In this document: positions 25,103 through 33,282 of the stretch, in pieces | Position numbering within the stretch: the first letter of the stretch is position 1 | How the letters are laid out: each line of letters opens with the position of its first letter | Source of the DNA: Ruminococcus sp. | GTDB taxonomy: Bacteria > Bacillota > Clostridia > Oscillospirales > Ruminococcaceae | NCBI GenBank assembly: GCA_017470905.1 | Contig: JAFUXL010000011.1 | Coordinates: forward strand, 62,001-126,000 | DNA: 64,000 nucleotides | Direction of reading: 5' to 3' | Program-made: the position numbers and the translations under genes | The notes under the pieces: model-generated | The model's input: only the letters and a program-made list of their open reading frames with translations | Databases searched by the model: none | What the model was told of the DNA's origin: nothing

Positions 25103-26990
25103 AGCTTAATTCAAACATACCGGTATAGAGCTGATAATATTTGCCCTTTTGTTCGATAAGCTGATTATGATTTCCACGCTCGATAATCTTACCGTGTTCA
25201 AGAACCATAATAGCCTGTGAATTGCGGACTGTCGAGAGCCTGTGTGCGATTACGAAAACCGTTCTGCCCTCCATGAGACTGTCCATGCCCTTTTCGATAA
25301 GTGCCTCGGTACGTGTATCAATTGAGCTTGTCGCCTCATCGAGAATAAGCACGGGAGGGTCTGCGATTGCCGCTCTTGCGATTGCGAGAAGCTGTCTCTG
25401 TCCCTGCGAAAGATTTGAGCCGTCTGCCGTGAGCATGGTATTATAGCCGTTTTCGAGGTGAGTTATGAAATTGTCGGCATTTGCAAGCTTTGCGGCTGCA
25501 TATACCTCCTCGTCCGTTGCATCAAGCTTTCCGTATCTTATATTATCCATTACAGTACCCGTAAATAAATGAGTATCCTGCAAGACTATCGACTGCGAAT
25601 GGCGGAGGTCGTCTTTTTTTATTTTGTTGATATTTATTCCGTCATAGCGTATTTTTCCGTCCGGAACATCATAGAAACGGTTTATGAGATTGGTTATAGT
25701 TGTCTTTCCTGCACCCGTTGAGCCGACAAAGGCTATTTTCTGACCCTGTTTCGCATAGAGACTTATGCCGTTGAGGACGATTTTTTCGGGTTCATAGCCG
25801 AATACAACGTTATCAAGCTGGACTTCTCCCTTAACCTCGGTATAAGTTACAGTGCCGTCAGCCTTATGGGGGTGTTTCCATGCCCAGCGACCTGTACGCT
25901 TGTCGGTTTCTTTTATATTGCCATTTTCGTCAATTTCGGCATTTACGAGGGTAACATAACCGTCATCTGTTTCGGGGGTTTCGTCAATTACCTTGAATAT
26001 TCTCTCCGCACCTGCAAGAGCCGTAAGAACGGAATTTAACTGCTGTGATACCTGCGTTATGGGCTGTGAGAATGAACGTGTGAACTGGAGATATGAAACC
26101 ACCGTTCCGACAGTCATTCCGCCTATGCCCTTTACCGTCATGATACCTCCTATTATTGCGGTTATGGCATAGTGGAGATATGAAAGATTATTCATGATAG
26201 GCATGAGGATATTTGCGAAAGTATTCGCACGGGTAGCGGCTTCGCAGAGTTCATCGTTGAGTTTTTCAAATTCTTCGTTCGCTATGTCCTCATGACAGAA
26301 AACCTTTACGACCTTCTGACCGTCTATCATCTCTTCGATATAGCCGTTAGCCCTGCCGATAGCTTTCTGCTGTGCGATAAATCCCTTGCTGCTCCTTGCG
26401 CCTATGAAGCCGATAACTCTTATTATTACGAACAGGACGAGGATAACTATAATGGTGAGCTGCCAGCTGTATATAAGCATAGCCGTAAATACTCCGACTA
26501 TCGAGATTGCGGAGCTTATGACCTGTGCAATGCTGTTGCTCAGCATTTCACGGAGGGTATCGGTATCATTTGTGTAAAGGCTCATAAGTTCGCCGTGCGT
26601 GTGAGTGTCGAAAAATTTTATCGGCAGAGCTTCCATTTTGGTAAAGAGGTCGTTTCTTATTCTCATAAGGGTAGTTGTGGAGATTTTAAGCATTATGCGT
26701 GAATACAAAAAGCTTGAAAATGCGCCGAGTATATATATTCCAGCCATTATGCCGAGGATAGACACGAATTTTGTCTTGTCCCACGAGCCTGATTTTATTG
26801 CCTCCTCGATATTGTCTATGAGGGGCTTTAAGAGGTAATTTCCCGCAATTCCTGCAAATGCGCTGATTATAACGCCTATGACAACGAATGCAAACTGCGC
26901 TTTAAATCCGTACATATAGCTGAAAATACGCTTTACTGTAGATTTTACGTCTGCTGGTTTCTGAGGGGCTTTCTGACTTCTCGGAGGCAT
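25101..26990 (-). CDS. ABC exporter subunit with canonical ATP site (heterodimer partner 2)
   Basis: 629 residues: six membrane helices (about 20-320) then the ATPase. Walker A GSTGAGKTT, signature NLSQGQRQ (second Gly of LSGGQ replaced), Walker B PVLILDEATSSID with catalytic Glu, switch His in IAHRLST. An insertion before the ATPase (about 355-390, rich in Asp/Lys) is unusual. The start ATG overlaps the upstream subunit stop by one base. With the 26990-28723 product it forms a heterodimer of the BmrCD/LmrCD multidrug type, under the MarR regulator. Confidence 0.92.
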   Translation of the reverse strand: MPPRSQKAPQKPADVKSTVKRIFSYMYGFKAQFAFVVIGVIISAFAGIAGNYLLKPLIDNIEEAIKSGSWDKTKFVSILGIMAGIYILGAFSSFLYSRIMLKISTTTLMRIRNDLFTKMEALPIKFFDTHTHGELMSLYTNDTDTLREMLSNSIAQVISSAISIVGVFTAMLIYSWQLTIIVILVLFVIIRVIGFIGARSSKGFIAQQKAIGRANGYIEEMIDGQKVVKVFCHEDIANEEFEKLNDELCEAATRANTFANILMPIMNNLSYLHYAITAIIGGIMTVKGIGGMTVGTVVSYLQFTRSFSQPITQVSQQLNSVLTALAGAERIFKVIDETPETDDGYVTLVNAEIDENGNIKETDKRTGRWAWKHPHKADGTVTYTEVKGEVQLDNVVFGYEPEKIVLNGISLYAKQGQKIAFVGSTGAGKTTITNLINRFYDVPDGKIRYDGININKIKKDDLRHSQSIVLQDTHLFTGTVMDNIRYGKLDATDEEVYAAAKLANADNFITHLENGYNTMLTADGSNLSQGQRQLLAIARAAIADPPVLILDEATSSIDTRTEALIEKGMDSLMEGRTVFVIAHRLSTVRNSQAIMVLEHGKIIERGNHNQLIEQKGKYYQLYTGMFELS

Positions 26991-28723
26991 TATTCGTCAG
27001 CTCCTTTCTGCTGGGAGTCATAGACCTCCCTGTATATGGTATTATTTTTAAGCAATTCTTCGTGAGTGCCTACGGCATTGATTTTTCCATCGTCCATGAC
27101 AACAATTCTGTCTGCGTCCTGAACGGAGGAAATTCTCTGTGCTATTATAAATGTAGTCGTATCGGAGAGTTTTTCACGGAAAGCCTTTCTGATATTGCCG
27201 TCCGTGGCAGTATCGACTGCGCTTGTCGAGTCATCGAGGATAATTATTTTCGGCTTTTTGAGCAAGGCACGGGCGATACATATTCTCTGTTTCTGACCGC
27301 CCGAAACATTTACACCGCCCTGACCCAAATCCGTTTCGTAGCCGTCAGGGAATGTCATTATGAAGTCATGGGCGCAGGCGGATTTGCAGGCATCAATAAT
27401 TTCCTCGTCCGTTGTGTCCTTGTTGCCCCATTTGAGGTTTTCCTTTATTGTACCCGAAAAGAGGACATTTTTCTGCAATACCATGGCAACCTGATTTCTC
27501 AGTGTTCCGAGGTCATAGTCCTTTACGTTGTGACCGCCGACAATTACATCTCCCTTCGTTGCATCGTAAAGCCGGGGGATAAGCTGGACGAGAGAGGTTT
27601 TAGATGAACCGGTACCGCCTATAACGCCGATAGTTTCGCCTGATTTTATGCTCAGGTCTATTTTTTCGAGGGCGAGATTTTTCATGTCGTTGAAATAGCT
27701 GAAGCTTACATTTCTGAACACAACAGAGCCGTCCTCACACTGTACATTTGCGTTTTCGGGGGAGGATATAGTCGGTTCTTCCGTGAGTACTTCATATATA
27801 CGCTGCAATGATGCCCTTGAAACTATGAACATCATGAACATGAAGGAAAGCATCATAAGTGCCATGAGTATCTGTGTTACGTATGAGATAAAGCTTGAAA
27901 GCTCGCCAGTTTCCATAGTGCCGCCGACAGCCATGCTTCCGCCGAACCAGAGTATTGCAACGATGCTTGAATACATAATCAACTGCATGGAGGGCATTGT
28001 CATGATTACAAGCTTTTCGGCTTTAACCTGTGCATGACGAACCTGCTCGGTGTTGTCGGTGAATTTTTTCTTTTCGTATTCCTCACGGACAAAGGCTTTT
28101 ACGGTTCTTATTCCGACAAGGTTTTCCTGAACGCTGGAGTTCATATTGTCGTAATGCGTGAGCATAGCCTTGAAACGGGGGTGAGCCTTTGTCATTATGC
28201 TTGCAACGATTACCGCAAGGACGGGTACTGCACATAAGAATACCATTGAAAGCCTTGAATTCATTCTCAGTGCCGCAATCAATGCACATATGAGCATTAT
28301 GGGCGCACGGAATGCTGTTCTTATGAACATCATGAATGCATTCTGTATATTTGTTACGTCCGTGGTAAGTCTTGTTGTGAGAGATGCCGTTGAAAATTTA
28401 TCAACATTTGCGAATGAAAAATCCTGCACCTTTCTGAAAAGCGCACGTCTTAAATTCTTGGCAAATCCCATAGCGGCAACTGCGCTCAGCCGTCCCGCAA
28501 GTGCGCCGAAAAACAATGATACAAGTGCCATTCCGACCATTAGCAGACCCATGCCAGCAACATAGCTTATATTGCCCTTTTTAATGCCGTTGTCGATTAT
28601 GGCTGCCATTACAGTCGGTATAAGCACCTCCATGAGAACCTCTCCGATTATGGAAACAGGGGAGAGTATAGCCTGTTTTTTGTATTCGCCAACATTAGAA
28701 AATATAGTTTTGAACAAATACAA
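26990..28723 (-). CDS. ABC exporter subunit with degenerate ATP site (heterodimer partner 1)
   Basis: 577 residues, membrane domain then ATPase. Walker A reads GGTGSSKTS (Gly to Ser before Lys), Walker B reads IIILDDSTSAVD with Asp in place of the catalytic Glu, and the signature VSGGQKQR is canonical. The switch His of the H-loop is replaced (FIIAQRISS, Gln). These changes create the usual pairing of one degenerate and one active site in heterodimeric exporters. Gene order MarR - this - partner on the minus strand, 17 bp after the marR stop. Confidence 0.92.
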   Translation of the reverse strand: MYLFKTIFSNVGEYKKQAILSPVSIIGEVLMEVLIPTVMAAIIDNGIKKGNISYVAGMGLLMVGMALVSLFFGALAGRLSAVAAMGFAKNLRRALFRKVQDFSFANVDKFSTASLTTRLTTDVTNIQNAFMMFIRTAFRAPIMLICALIAALRMNSRLSMVFLCAVPVLAVIVASIMTKAHPRFKAMLTHYDNMNSSVQENLVGIRTVKAFVREEYEKKKFTDNTEQVRHAQVKAEKLVIMTMPSMQLIMYSSIVAILWFGGSMAVGGTMETGELSSFISYVTQILMALMMLSFMFMMFIVSRASLQRIYEVLTEEPTISSPENANVQCEDGSVVFRNVSFSYFNDMKNLALEKIDLSIKSGETIGVIGGTGSSKTSLVQLIPRLYDATKGDVIVGGHNVKDYDLGTLRNQVAMVLQKNVLFSGTIKENLKWGNKDTTDEEIIDACKSACAHDFIMTFPDGYETDLGQGGVNVSGGQKQRICIARALLKKPKIIILDDSTSAVDTATDGNIRKAFREKLSDTTTFIIAQRISSVQDADRIVVMDDGKINAVGTHEELLKNNTIYREVYDSQQKGADE

Positions 28724-28740
28724 AACCTCCTTTCAGATAA

Positions 28741-29259
28741 TTATTCTTTTTTGTCCTGACACAAGTCGTCTACTTTTTTGCGCAAAAGACAGGAAAGCTC
28801 CATAGGATTTGAAAATTCCCCGTCAATGCCTTCAATGCGGCGCATTTTTCCAACTATCCTGCTCAGATACTCGAGGAGGTTTTCTTTTTCTTCATCGGAA
28901 AAATCGGAAAATATAAGCTCATCGTATTCCGTGAACTGCTGAATGCATTTATCCGCCGCCTCCCTGCCTGCATCTGTCAGGGCAAGTCTTTTGCAGCGGA
29001 GATTGTCCTCATCTACAGTTTTTGTGATAAGACCTGCTTTTTGCAGTCTCTTTGTCGATACCGCAACGGAAGCAGGGGTGACATTAAGCTGCTCGGCGAT
29101 TGTATTCTGAGTGCAGTTTTCGTTCATGCCTATAGTTTTAATAATGGCAATCTGTCCGAAATGCAGCGGAGAATTTTCGCTTACTCTCTTGTGGAAAAGC
29201 TTTCTCAGCAGGTGGATATTTTCGAGCATACCGACAAGCTGTTTGTTATGAACCATCAT
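28741..29259 (-). CDS. MarR-family regulator of the ABC exporter
   Basis: 172 residues; AAGGAGGG sits just before the double ATG at 29254-29259. Winged helix: FGQIAIIKTIGMNENCTQNT, AEQLNVTPASVAVSTKRLQK, and the wing VDEDNLRCKRLALTDAG. It probably represses its own operon: a perfect palindrome overlaps the transcription start region (29410-29435). Drug-like ligands usually relieve such repressors. The C-terminal ~30 residues extend beyond the common MarR length. Confidence 0.9.
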   Translation of the reverse strand: MMVHNKQLVGMLENIHLLRKLFHKRVSENSPLHFGQIAIIKTIGMNENCTQNTIAEQLNVTPASVAVSTKRLQKAGLITKTVDEDNLRCKRLALTDAGREAADKCIQQFTEYDELIFSDFSDEEKENLLEYLSRIVGKMRRIEGIDGEFSNPMELSCLLRKKVDDLCQDKKE

Positions 29260-29277
29260 ATTCCCTCCTTATTAAAA

Positions 29278-29392
29278 CCGTCAGATTTTCGCCTTCCACA
29301 GCTTGTCATTCAGTTCATCCCCAAAGGGACTTCCTTCGGTCGCTTCACTTGGTTTCGTTCACTTTCATGACAAGGGCGAAAATTTTCCTGAT
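29278..29392 (-). repeat. Inverted-repeat element in the marR 5' UTR (family iii)
   Basis: On the minus strand it runs from GGAAAATTTTCGCCCTTGTC through AAGTGAACGAA to GACAAG and AAGGCGAAAATCTGACGG, ending about 10 bp before the marR ribosome binding site. Both ends share AAATTTTCGCC in inverted orientation. The 53092-53178 copy has the same ends, internal AAGTGAACGAA and position. Confidence 0.75.
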
Positions 29393-29409
29393 TTGAAAAT
29401 ATCAAATTT

Positions 29410-29435
29410 TAAACAATTAAACGTTTAATTGTTTA
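29410..29435. promoter_or_regulatory. Perfect 26-bp palindromic operator for the MarR regulator
   Basis: TAAACAATTAAAC followed by its exact reverse complement. It lies 12 bp downstream of the -10, across the expected start of transcription, a position where a bound repressor blocks RNA polymerase. Confidence 0.85.
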
Positions 29436-29446
29436 GTGCGCAAAGA

Positions 29447-29475
29447 ATTATATCATATATATTCTTATTTGTCAA
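29447..29475 (-). promoter_or_regulatory. Sigma-A promoter of the marR-ABC operon
   Basis: On the minus strand TTGACA (29470-29475), 17-bp spacer, TATAAT (29447-29452); both boxes match consensus. Confidence 0.9.
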
Positions 29476-29542
29476 TAGGTATTCCGAAATTTTCACATAA
29501 TTTATACATTTCAATATCTCCTGCCGGTGGCGGAGGATAAGG

Positions 29543-29575
29543 AAAAAATTGACGGACAGCCTTAACTGTCCGTCA
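29543..29575 (-). terminator. Terminator of prfB
   Basis: GACGGACAG-CCTTAA-CTGTCCGTC stem (29551-29574) followed on the minus strand by AATTTTTTCC, just beyond the prfB stop. A GC-rich hairpin (TCCTGCCGGTGGCGGAGGA, family i core) lies at 29520-29538. Confidence 0.85.
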
Positions 29576-29580
29576 TTATA

Positions 29581-30699
29581 TTATTTTTCGAGAGTGCCGT
29601 GGGAGAGCGATTTGAGATAGGCATTTATAAATCCGTCAATATCGCCGTCCATGACCGCCTGGATATTGCCGTTTTCAAAGCCTGTTCTATGGTCCTTTGC
29701 GAGAGTATAGGGCATGAATACATATGAGCGTATCTGCGAACCCCATGCAATCTGGTTCTGAACTCCCTTTATGTCCTCAATTTTTTCGAGGTGTTCACGT
29801 TCTTTTATTTCGACAAGCTTTGCACGGAGCATTTTCATTGCATAGTCCTTGTTCTGGTACTGGCTTCTCTGTGTCTGGCATGAAACGACTATTCCCGTGG
29901 GCTTGTGAATGAGACGGACTGCGGAGCTTGTCTTGTTGACCTTCTGACCGCCTGCGCCGCTTGAACGGTATACCTCCATTTCAATATCTTCGGGGCGTAT
30001 GTCAACCTCGATTGAGTCGTCAATTTCGGGCATTACTTCGAGGGCTGCAAAAGATGTATGTCTCCTGCCCGATGCATCAAAGGGCGAAATTCTTACAAGG
30101 CGGTGTACTCCCGATTCGGATTTCATATAGCCGTAGGCATTGTCGCCCTCTATGAGTATAGATGCGGATTTCATTCCGGCATCATCGCCGTCAAGATAAT
30201 CAAGGAGTGTTACCTTATAGTCATGCCTTTCAGCCCAGCGGTTGTACATTCTGTAGAGCATTTCAGCCCAGTCCTGAGCCTCCGTGCCGCCTGCTCCCGC
30301 ATGGAAAGTGAGAATTGCGTTTGAATTGTCATATTCTCCGTTGAGGAGTGTTGCAAGCTTTTCCTCTTCAAGCTTTGATTTGAAAGCATTTGACTCGGAG
30401 GTTATCTCATCGAGCGAGCTTTCGTCATCTTCCTCGATGGATAATTCGATAAGGGTGATAATATCCTCAAGGCTTTCGTTGAGTCTGTTATATTTTTCAA
30501 TTTTCTTTTCAAGGGATTTGGTTTCCTGAAGTACCTTCTGTGAATTTTCGAGGTCGTCCCAGAAACCCTCCTTTGCGGTTTCCTCATTGAGTTCGGCGAT
30601 TCTTTTTTTTGCGCCTTTTATGTCAAGAACATCGGCAAGCTCTTCCATTTCCTTGCGGTAGCCTACCATTTCGACACGCAGTTCATCAAGAATAATCAT
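29581..30699 (-). CDS. prfB: Peptide chain release factor 2 (no programmed frameshift)
   Basis: 372 residues. PCRF domain, then HAGAGGTEAQDWAEMLYRMY, RISPFDA (the SPF tripeptide that reads UGA/UAA), and SSGAGGQKVNKTSSAVRL with the catalytic GGQ. Most bacterial prfB genes carry an in-frame UGA near codon 25 bypassed by +1 frameshifting at CTT-TGA-C. Here the corresponding position reads GTT CTT GAC ATA (VLDI), so the gene is continuous and autoregulation by frameshift is absent. The ATG has AAAGGA about 10 bases upstream. Confidence 0.96.
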   Translation of the reverse strand: MIILDELRVEMVGYRKEMEELADVLDIKGAKKRIAELNEETAKEGFWDDLENSQKVLQETKSLEKKIEKYNRLNESLEDIITLIELSIEEDDESSLDEITSESNAFKSKLEEEKLATLLNGEYDNSNAILTFHAGAGGTEAQDWAEMLYRMYNRWAERHDYKVTLLDYLDGDDAGMKSASILIEGDNAYGYMKSESGVHRLVRISPFDASGRRHTSFAALEVMPEIDDSIEVDIRPEDIEMEVYRSSGAGGQKVNKTSSAVRLIHKPTGIVVSCQTQRSQYQNKDYAMKMLRAKLVEIKEREHLEKIEDIKGVQNQIAWGSQIRSYVFMPYTLAKDHRTGFENGNIQAVMDGDIDGFINAYLKSLSHGTLEK

Positions 30700-30752
30700 A
30701 ATAACAAATCCTTTCGTATTGGTTTTAATATATTATAGCATAAATTTCCTTA

Positions 30753-32075
30753 TTAATCAAGCTTTGGCATAATTTTTGTGACACGACTTATTTCTACACG
30801 GCGGTGTTTAAATTCCGTTATGTCTATATGGAGAATATCGGTATCGAGGGAAATTTTGCTGCCGTCCTTCGGAATTTCTCCGAGCAGGGAGGCTGCATAT
30901 CCGCCGAATGTGTCGTATTTGTCGGCAGGAAGCTTTATTTCAAGCTCTTCGGCTACCTCGCTCAGAGGGGTTATGCCGGGGATAAGCCATGTATTCACAC
31001 CTGTTTTTTCAAATTTCCTTTCCGGTTCGTCGAGTTCATCGTCGTCAAAATCCCCGACAAGCTGTTCAACGAGGTCGGTAACGGTGATTATTCCGCTCAT
31101 TCCGCCGTATTCATCGACAACTACTGCGAAACGTGCTGCGCCGTATTTTTTCATCTGTGCGAAAAGTCTGTCGGCTTTCATGTTTTCATGTACGAAATAA
31201 GGCTCTCTCACGGCATTGGACATTATATTTTCACGGCTTTTGTCCTCAAGGCGGAAATAGTCCTTTGCGTTCAGTATACCTATTATATTGTCTATACTCT
31301 CGCCGCATATTGGGAAAGACGAATGTCTTGTGCGGTGAATGGTTTCCTCCCAGACTTCAATGCTGTCCTTTTCCCATAATATGGAAGCGTCTGTGCGGTG
31401 CGTGCATATCTGACCTGCCGTCATGTCATCGAATGCAAATACATTCTTGATTATTCGGTTTTCGTCCTCGTCAATAGTGCCGTTTTCCGCACCTGCATCG
31501 GACATCATGAGGATTTCCTCTTCTGTGACCGAATTATTTCCCTTGTCGGGGTTAATGCCGACAAGCTTAAGCAAAATCCTTGCCGTTATTTCGGACAAAA
31601 ACGAAAACGGCACGAATATGACATACACAAATCCTATAAATCCAGAAAGCCGTAGGGCGGTTTTTTCGGGGTGCATTGCTGCGGTTTTTTCGGGGATTAT
31701 CTTTCCGAAAACCGTATTTAAAAATGCAAATATCAGTGAAAAGGCTGTTACTGCGGCAGGACGCAGCCATTCGGCAGCATTTTCATATATTTCGGTACTT
31801 ACCGAATAGAGAGGTACAGAAATATATGCGGCAATATATGATGATGTGATAATGCTTATTATGAAAAATGCCGAACTTACCGAAGAAAGAAATTTTGACG
31901 GTTTATCTGTCAGCTTTTTCAGTTTTTCGGCTTTTTTATTACCGCTTGCCGCCATTTCCGCAAGCTTTGAGTCGTTAATTGATATTACAGCCGTTTGTGC
32001 GGCAGAAATCAGTGCATTGACGGCAATAAGAACTATCGGCAGAAAAATATACATATATAACTCACTAAAGAGCAT
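30753..32075 (-). CDS. CNNM/CorC-type (HlyC) membrane protein with CBS pair
   Basis: 440 residues from the ATG at 32073-32075; an earlier in-frame ATG overlaps the GGAGG that serves this one. Domains: DUF21/CNNM membrane region (about 1-185, four helices, GKIIPEKTAAMHPEKTA), CBS pair (about 205-325; HRTDASILWE, RHSSFPICGESIDNIIGILN, VVVDEYGGMSGIITVTDLVE), and the C-terminal CorC_HlyC domain (about 345-435). Relatives handle Mg2+ or Co2+ export (MpfA, CorC). It has a dedicated promoter and a ~160-nt leader holding a small ORF and a hairpin. Confidence 0.9.
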   Translation of the reverse strand: MLFSELYMYIFLPIVLIAVNALISAAQTAVISINDSKLAEMAASGNKKAEKLKKLTDKPSKFLSSVSSAFFIISIITSSYIAAYISVPLYSVSTEIYENAAEWLRPAAVTAFSLIFAFLNTVFGKIIPEKTAAMHPEKTALRLSGFIGFVYVIFVPFSFLSEITARILLKLVGINPDKGNNSVTEEEILMMSDAGAENGTIDEDENRIIKNVFAFDDMTAGQICTHRTDASILWEKDSIEVWEETIHRTRHSSFPICGESIDNIIGILNAKDYFRLEDKSRENIMSNAVREPYFVHENMKADRLFAQMKKYGAARFAVVVDEYGGMSGIITVTDLVEQLVGDFDDDELDEPERKFEKTGVNTWLIPGITPLSEVAEELEIKLPADKYDTFGGYAASLLGEIPKDGSKISLDTDILHIDITEFKHRRVEISRVTKIMPKLD

Positions 32076-32118
32076 TAAAATATCCTCCATTTAAAATAGT
32101 AATCCATAATCTCCAAAA

Positions 32119-32155
32119 GGCACAGTCGTCACCGCAAAAAGGAGCAGACTGTGCC
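32119..32155 (-). terminator. Leader hairpin overlapping the leader peptide 3' end (attenuator candidate)
   Basis: On the minus strand GGCACAGTC (32155-32147) pairs perfectly with GACTGTGCC (32127-32119), a 9-bp stem with a 19-nt loop, then TTTTGG. The 5' arm is formed by codons 20-22 of the leader ORF and the ORF stop lies in the loop, so a ribosome at the end of the ORF would prevent the stem forming. Confidence 0.65.
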
Positions 32156-32212
32156 GTATAATCGGTATAGAGTACATTTATGGGGAATACTGCCGTCAGG
32201 GGCATTGTCCAT
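32129..32212 (-). CDS. 27-residue leader peptide upstream of the CNNM gene
   Basis: ATG at 32210-32212 with GGAGGTGA 8 bases upstream, a near-ideal ribosome binding site, about 25 nt after the predicted transcription start. The peptide begins MDNAPDGSIPHKCTLYRLYG and ends with a Cys/Phe/Arg tail; it has two Pro and two Cys. It is neither a signal peptide nor a membrane helix. Its last third overlaps the hairpin described separately. A regulatory role (ribosome stalling or coupling) is inferred from this layout; in other bacteria, Mg2+ transporter leaders use Pro-containing peptides. Confidence 0.65.
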   Translation of the reverse strand: MDNAPDGSIPHKCTLYRLYGTVCSFLR

Positions 32213-32243
32213 TAAAAATCTCACCTCCGCAATAATATACTAT

Positions 32244-32272
32244 ATTATACATTATAATATTGTCTTTGTCAA
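32244..32272 (-). promoter_or_regulatory. Sigma-A promoter of the leader-CNNM unit
   Basis: On the minus strand TTGACA (32267-32272), 17-bp spacer, TATAAT (32244-32249); both consensus. Confidence 0.9.
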
Positions 32273-32280
32273 GAAAAAAT

Positions 32281-32398
32281 TATTGATATAAAAAACAACA
32301 CTATGCATTTTTTGCATTCCCCTCTACAGGAGGGAGGAAACCGGGAAAAATATAAAAATTTCTGTGCATTATTTTAAAGCACTCATTTATAGTTAATT
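32281..32398 (+). repeat. GC-hairpin repeat (family i), copy B
   Basis: Core CCCCTCTACAGGAGGG with right arm AAAAATATAAAAATTTCTGT continuing GCATTATTTTAAAG and ACTCATTTATA, close to copies A and D. Confidence 0.65.
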
Positions 32399-32436
32399 AT
32401 TTAAAATAATCTGCAGTCCTGAATTTTTTATAGTGC

Positions 32437-32465
32437 TTGCATTTTGAAAAAAAATCTGATATAAT
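32437..32465 (+). promoter_or_regulatory. Promoter of the Wzm-Wzt unit
   Basis: TTGCAT (32437-32442), 17-bp spacer, TATAAT (32460-32465). Confidence 0.75.
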
Positions 32466-32505
32466 ATATCCATGGATATAATTTGTTGAATAAGGCGGTT
32501 TTAAG

Positions 32506-33282
32506 ATGCAGCTTATCAGAGAACTATATATGTACAGAACCATGACGGCATCTCTTGTAAAAAAAGATTTAAAGGGCAGATATAAAGGCTCTGTACTGGG
32601 ATTCCTCTGGACCTTTATAAATCCGCTTCTTCAACTTGGGGTATATACCCTCGTCTTTCAGGTAATACTCAAAAATCCCATGCCGAATTATTATATGCAT
32701 TTGTTTGTTGCGCTCGTCCCCTGGATATTTTTTTCCTCATCTCTCACAACAGGCTCAAAAGCCGTACTCGGACAAGCCAATATGCTCAAAAAGATATATT
32801 TCCCCCGTGAAGTCCTTCCTCTTTCCTATACTCTCAGCAGCTTTGTGAATATGGTTCTTTCGTTCATCGTAATCTTTGCGGTATATATCATATCTCCCCT
32901 TAAAATGCACTTGCCGCCGCTTATTATGCTCCCCGTGGTAATGCTCATACAGCTCGTTCTCGTTGCAGGAGTTACCATGATAACATCATCGCTGACGGTA
33001 TATCTGCGTGACCTTGAACACATCATGAGCATTCTGAATATGGCGTGGATGTATCTTTCGCCCGTGGTATATCCTATTGATTATATCCCCGAAAAATACA
33101 TGATGCTTTATCTTATTAATCCCATGTCGCCCGTGATAATAGCATACAGGGATATATTATACTACGGAAATTTCCCCGAACCGAAAATAATTCTGCTTGC
33201 ACTGTGCGAAAGCCTTATAATATTTTTCGCAGGGATTCTGATATTCGGAAAATTAAAAAGACACTTTGCGGAGGAACTGTAA
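32506..33282 (+). CDS. Polysaccharide ABC exporter permease (Wzm/TagG type)
   Basis: 258 residues with six predicted membrane helices. LVKKDLKGRYKGSVLGFLWT is the standard opening of Wzm/TagG/RfbA permeases, and PIDYIPEKYMMLYLINPMSP is the conserved late segment. It forms the channel that flips undecaprenyl-linked glycan with the ATPase encoded next (stop and start overlap, TAATG). Exports a surface polysaccharide or teichoic-acid-like polymer; polymer identity unknown. Confidence 0.92.
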   Translation: MQLIRELYMYRTMTASLVKKDLKGRYKGSVLGFLWTFINPLLQLGVYTLVFQVILKNPMPNYYMHLFVALVPWIFFSSSLTTGSKAVLGQANMLKKIYFPREVLPLSYTLSSFVNMVLSFIVIFAVYIISPLKMHLPPLIMLPVVMLIQLVLVAGVTMITSSLTVYLRDLEHIMSILNMAWMYLSPVVYPIDYIPEKYMMLYLINPMSPVIIAYRDILYYGNFPEPKIILLALCESLIIFFAGILIFGKLKRHFAEEL

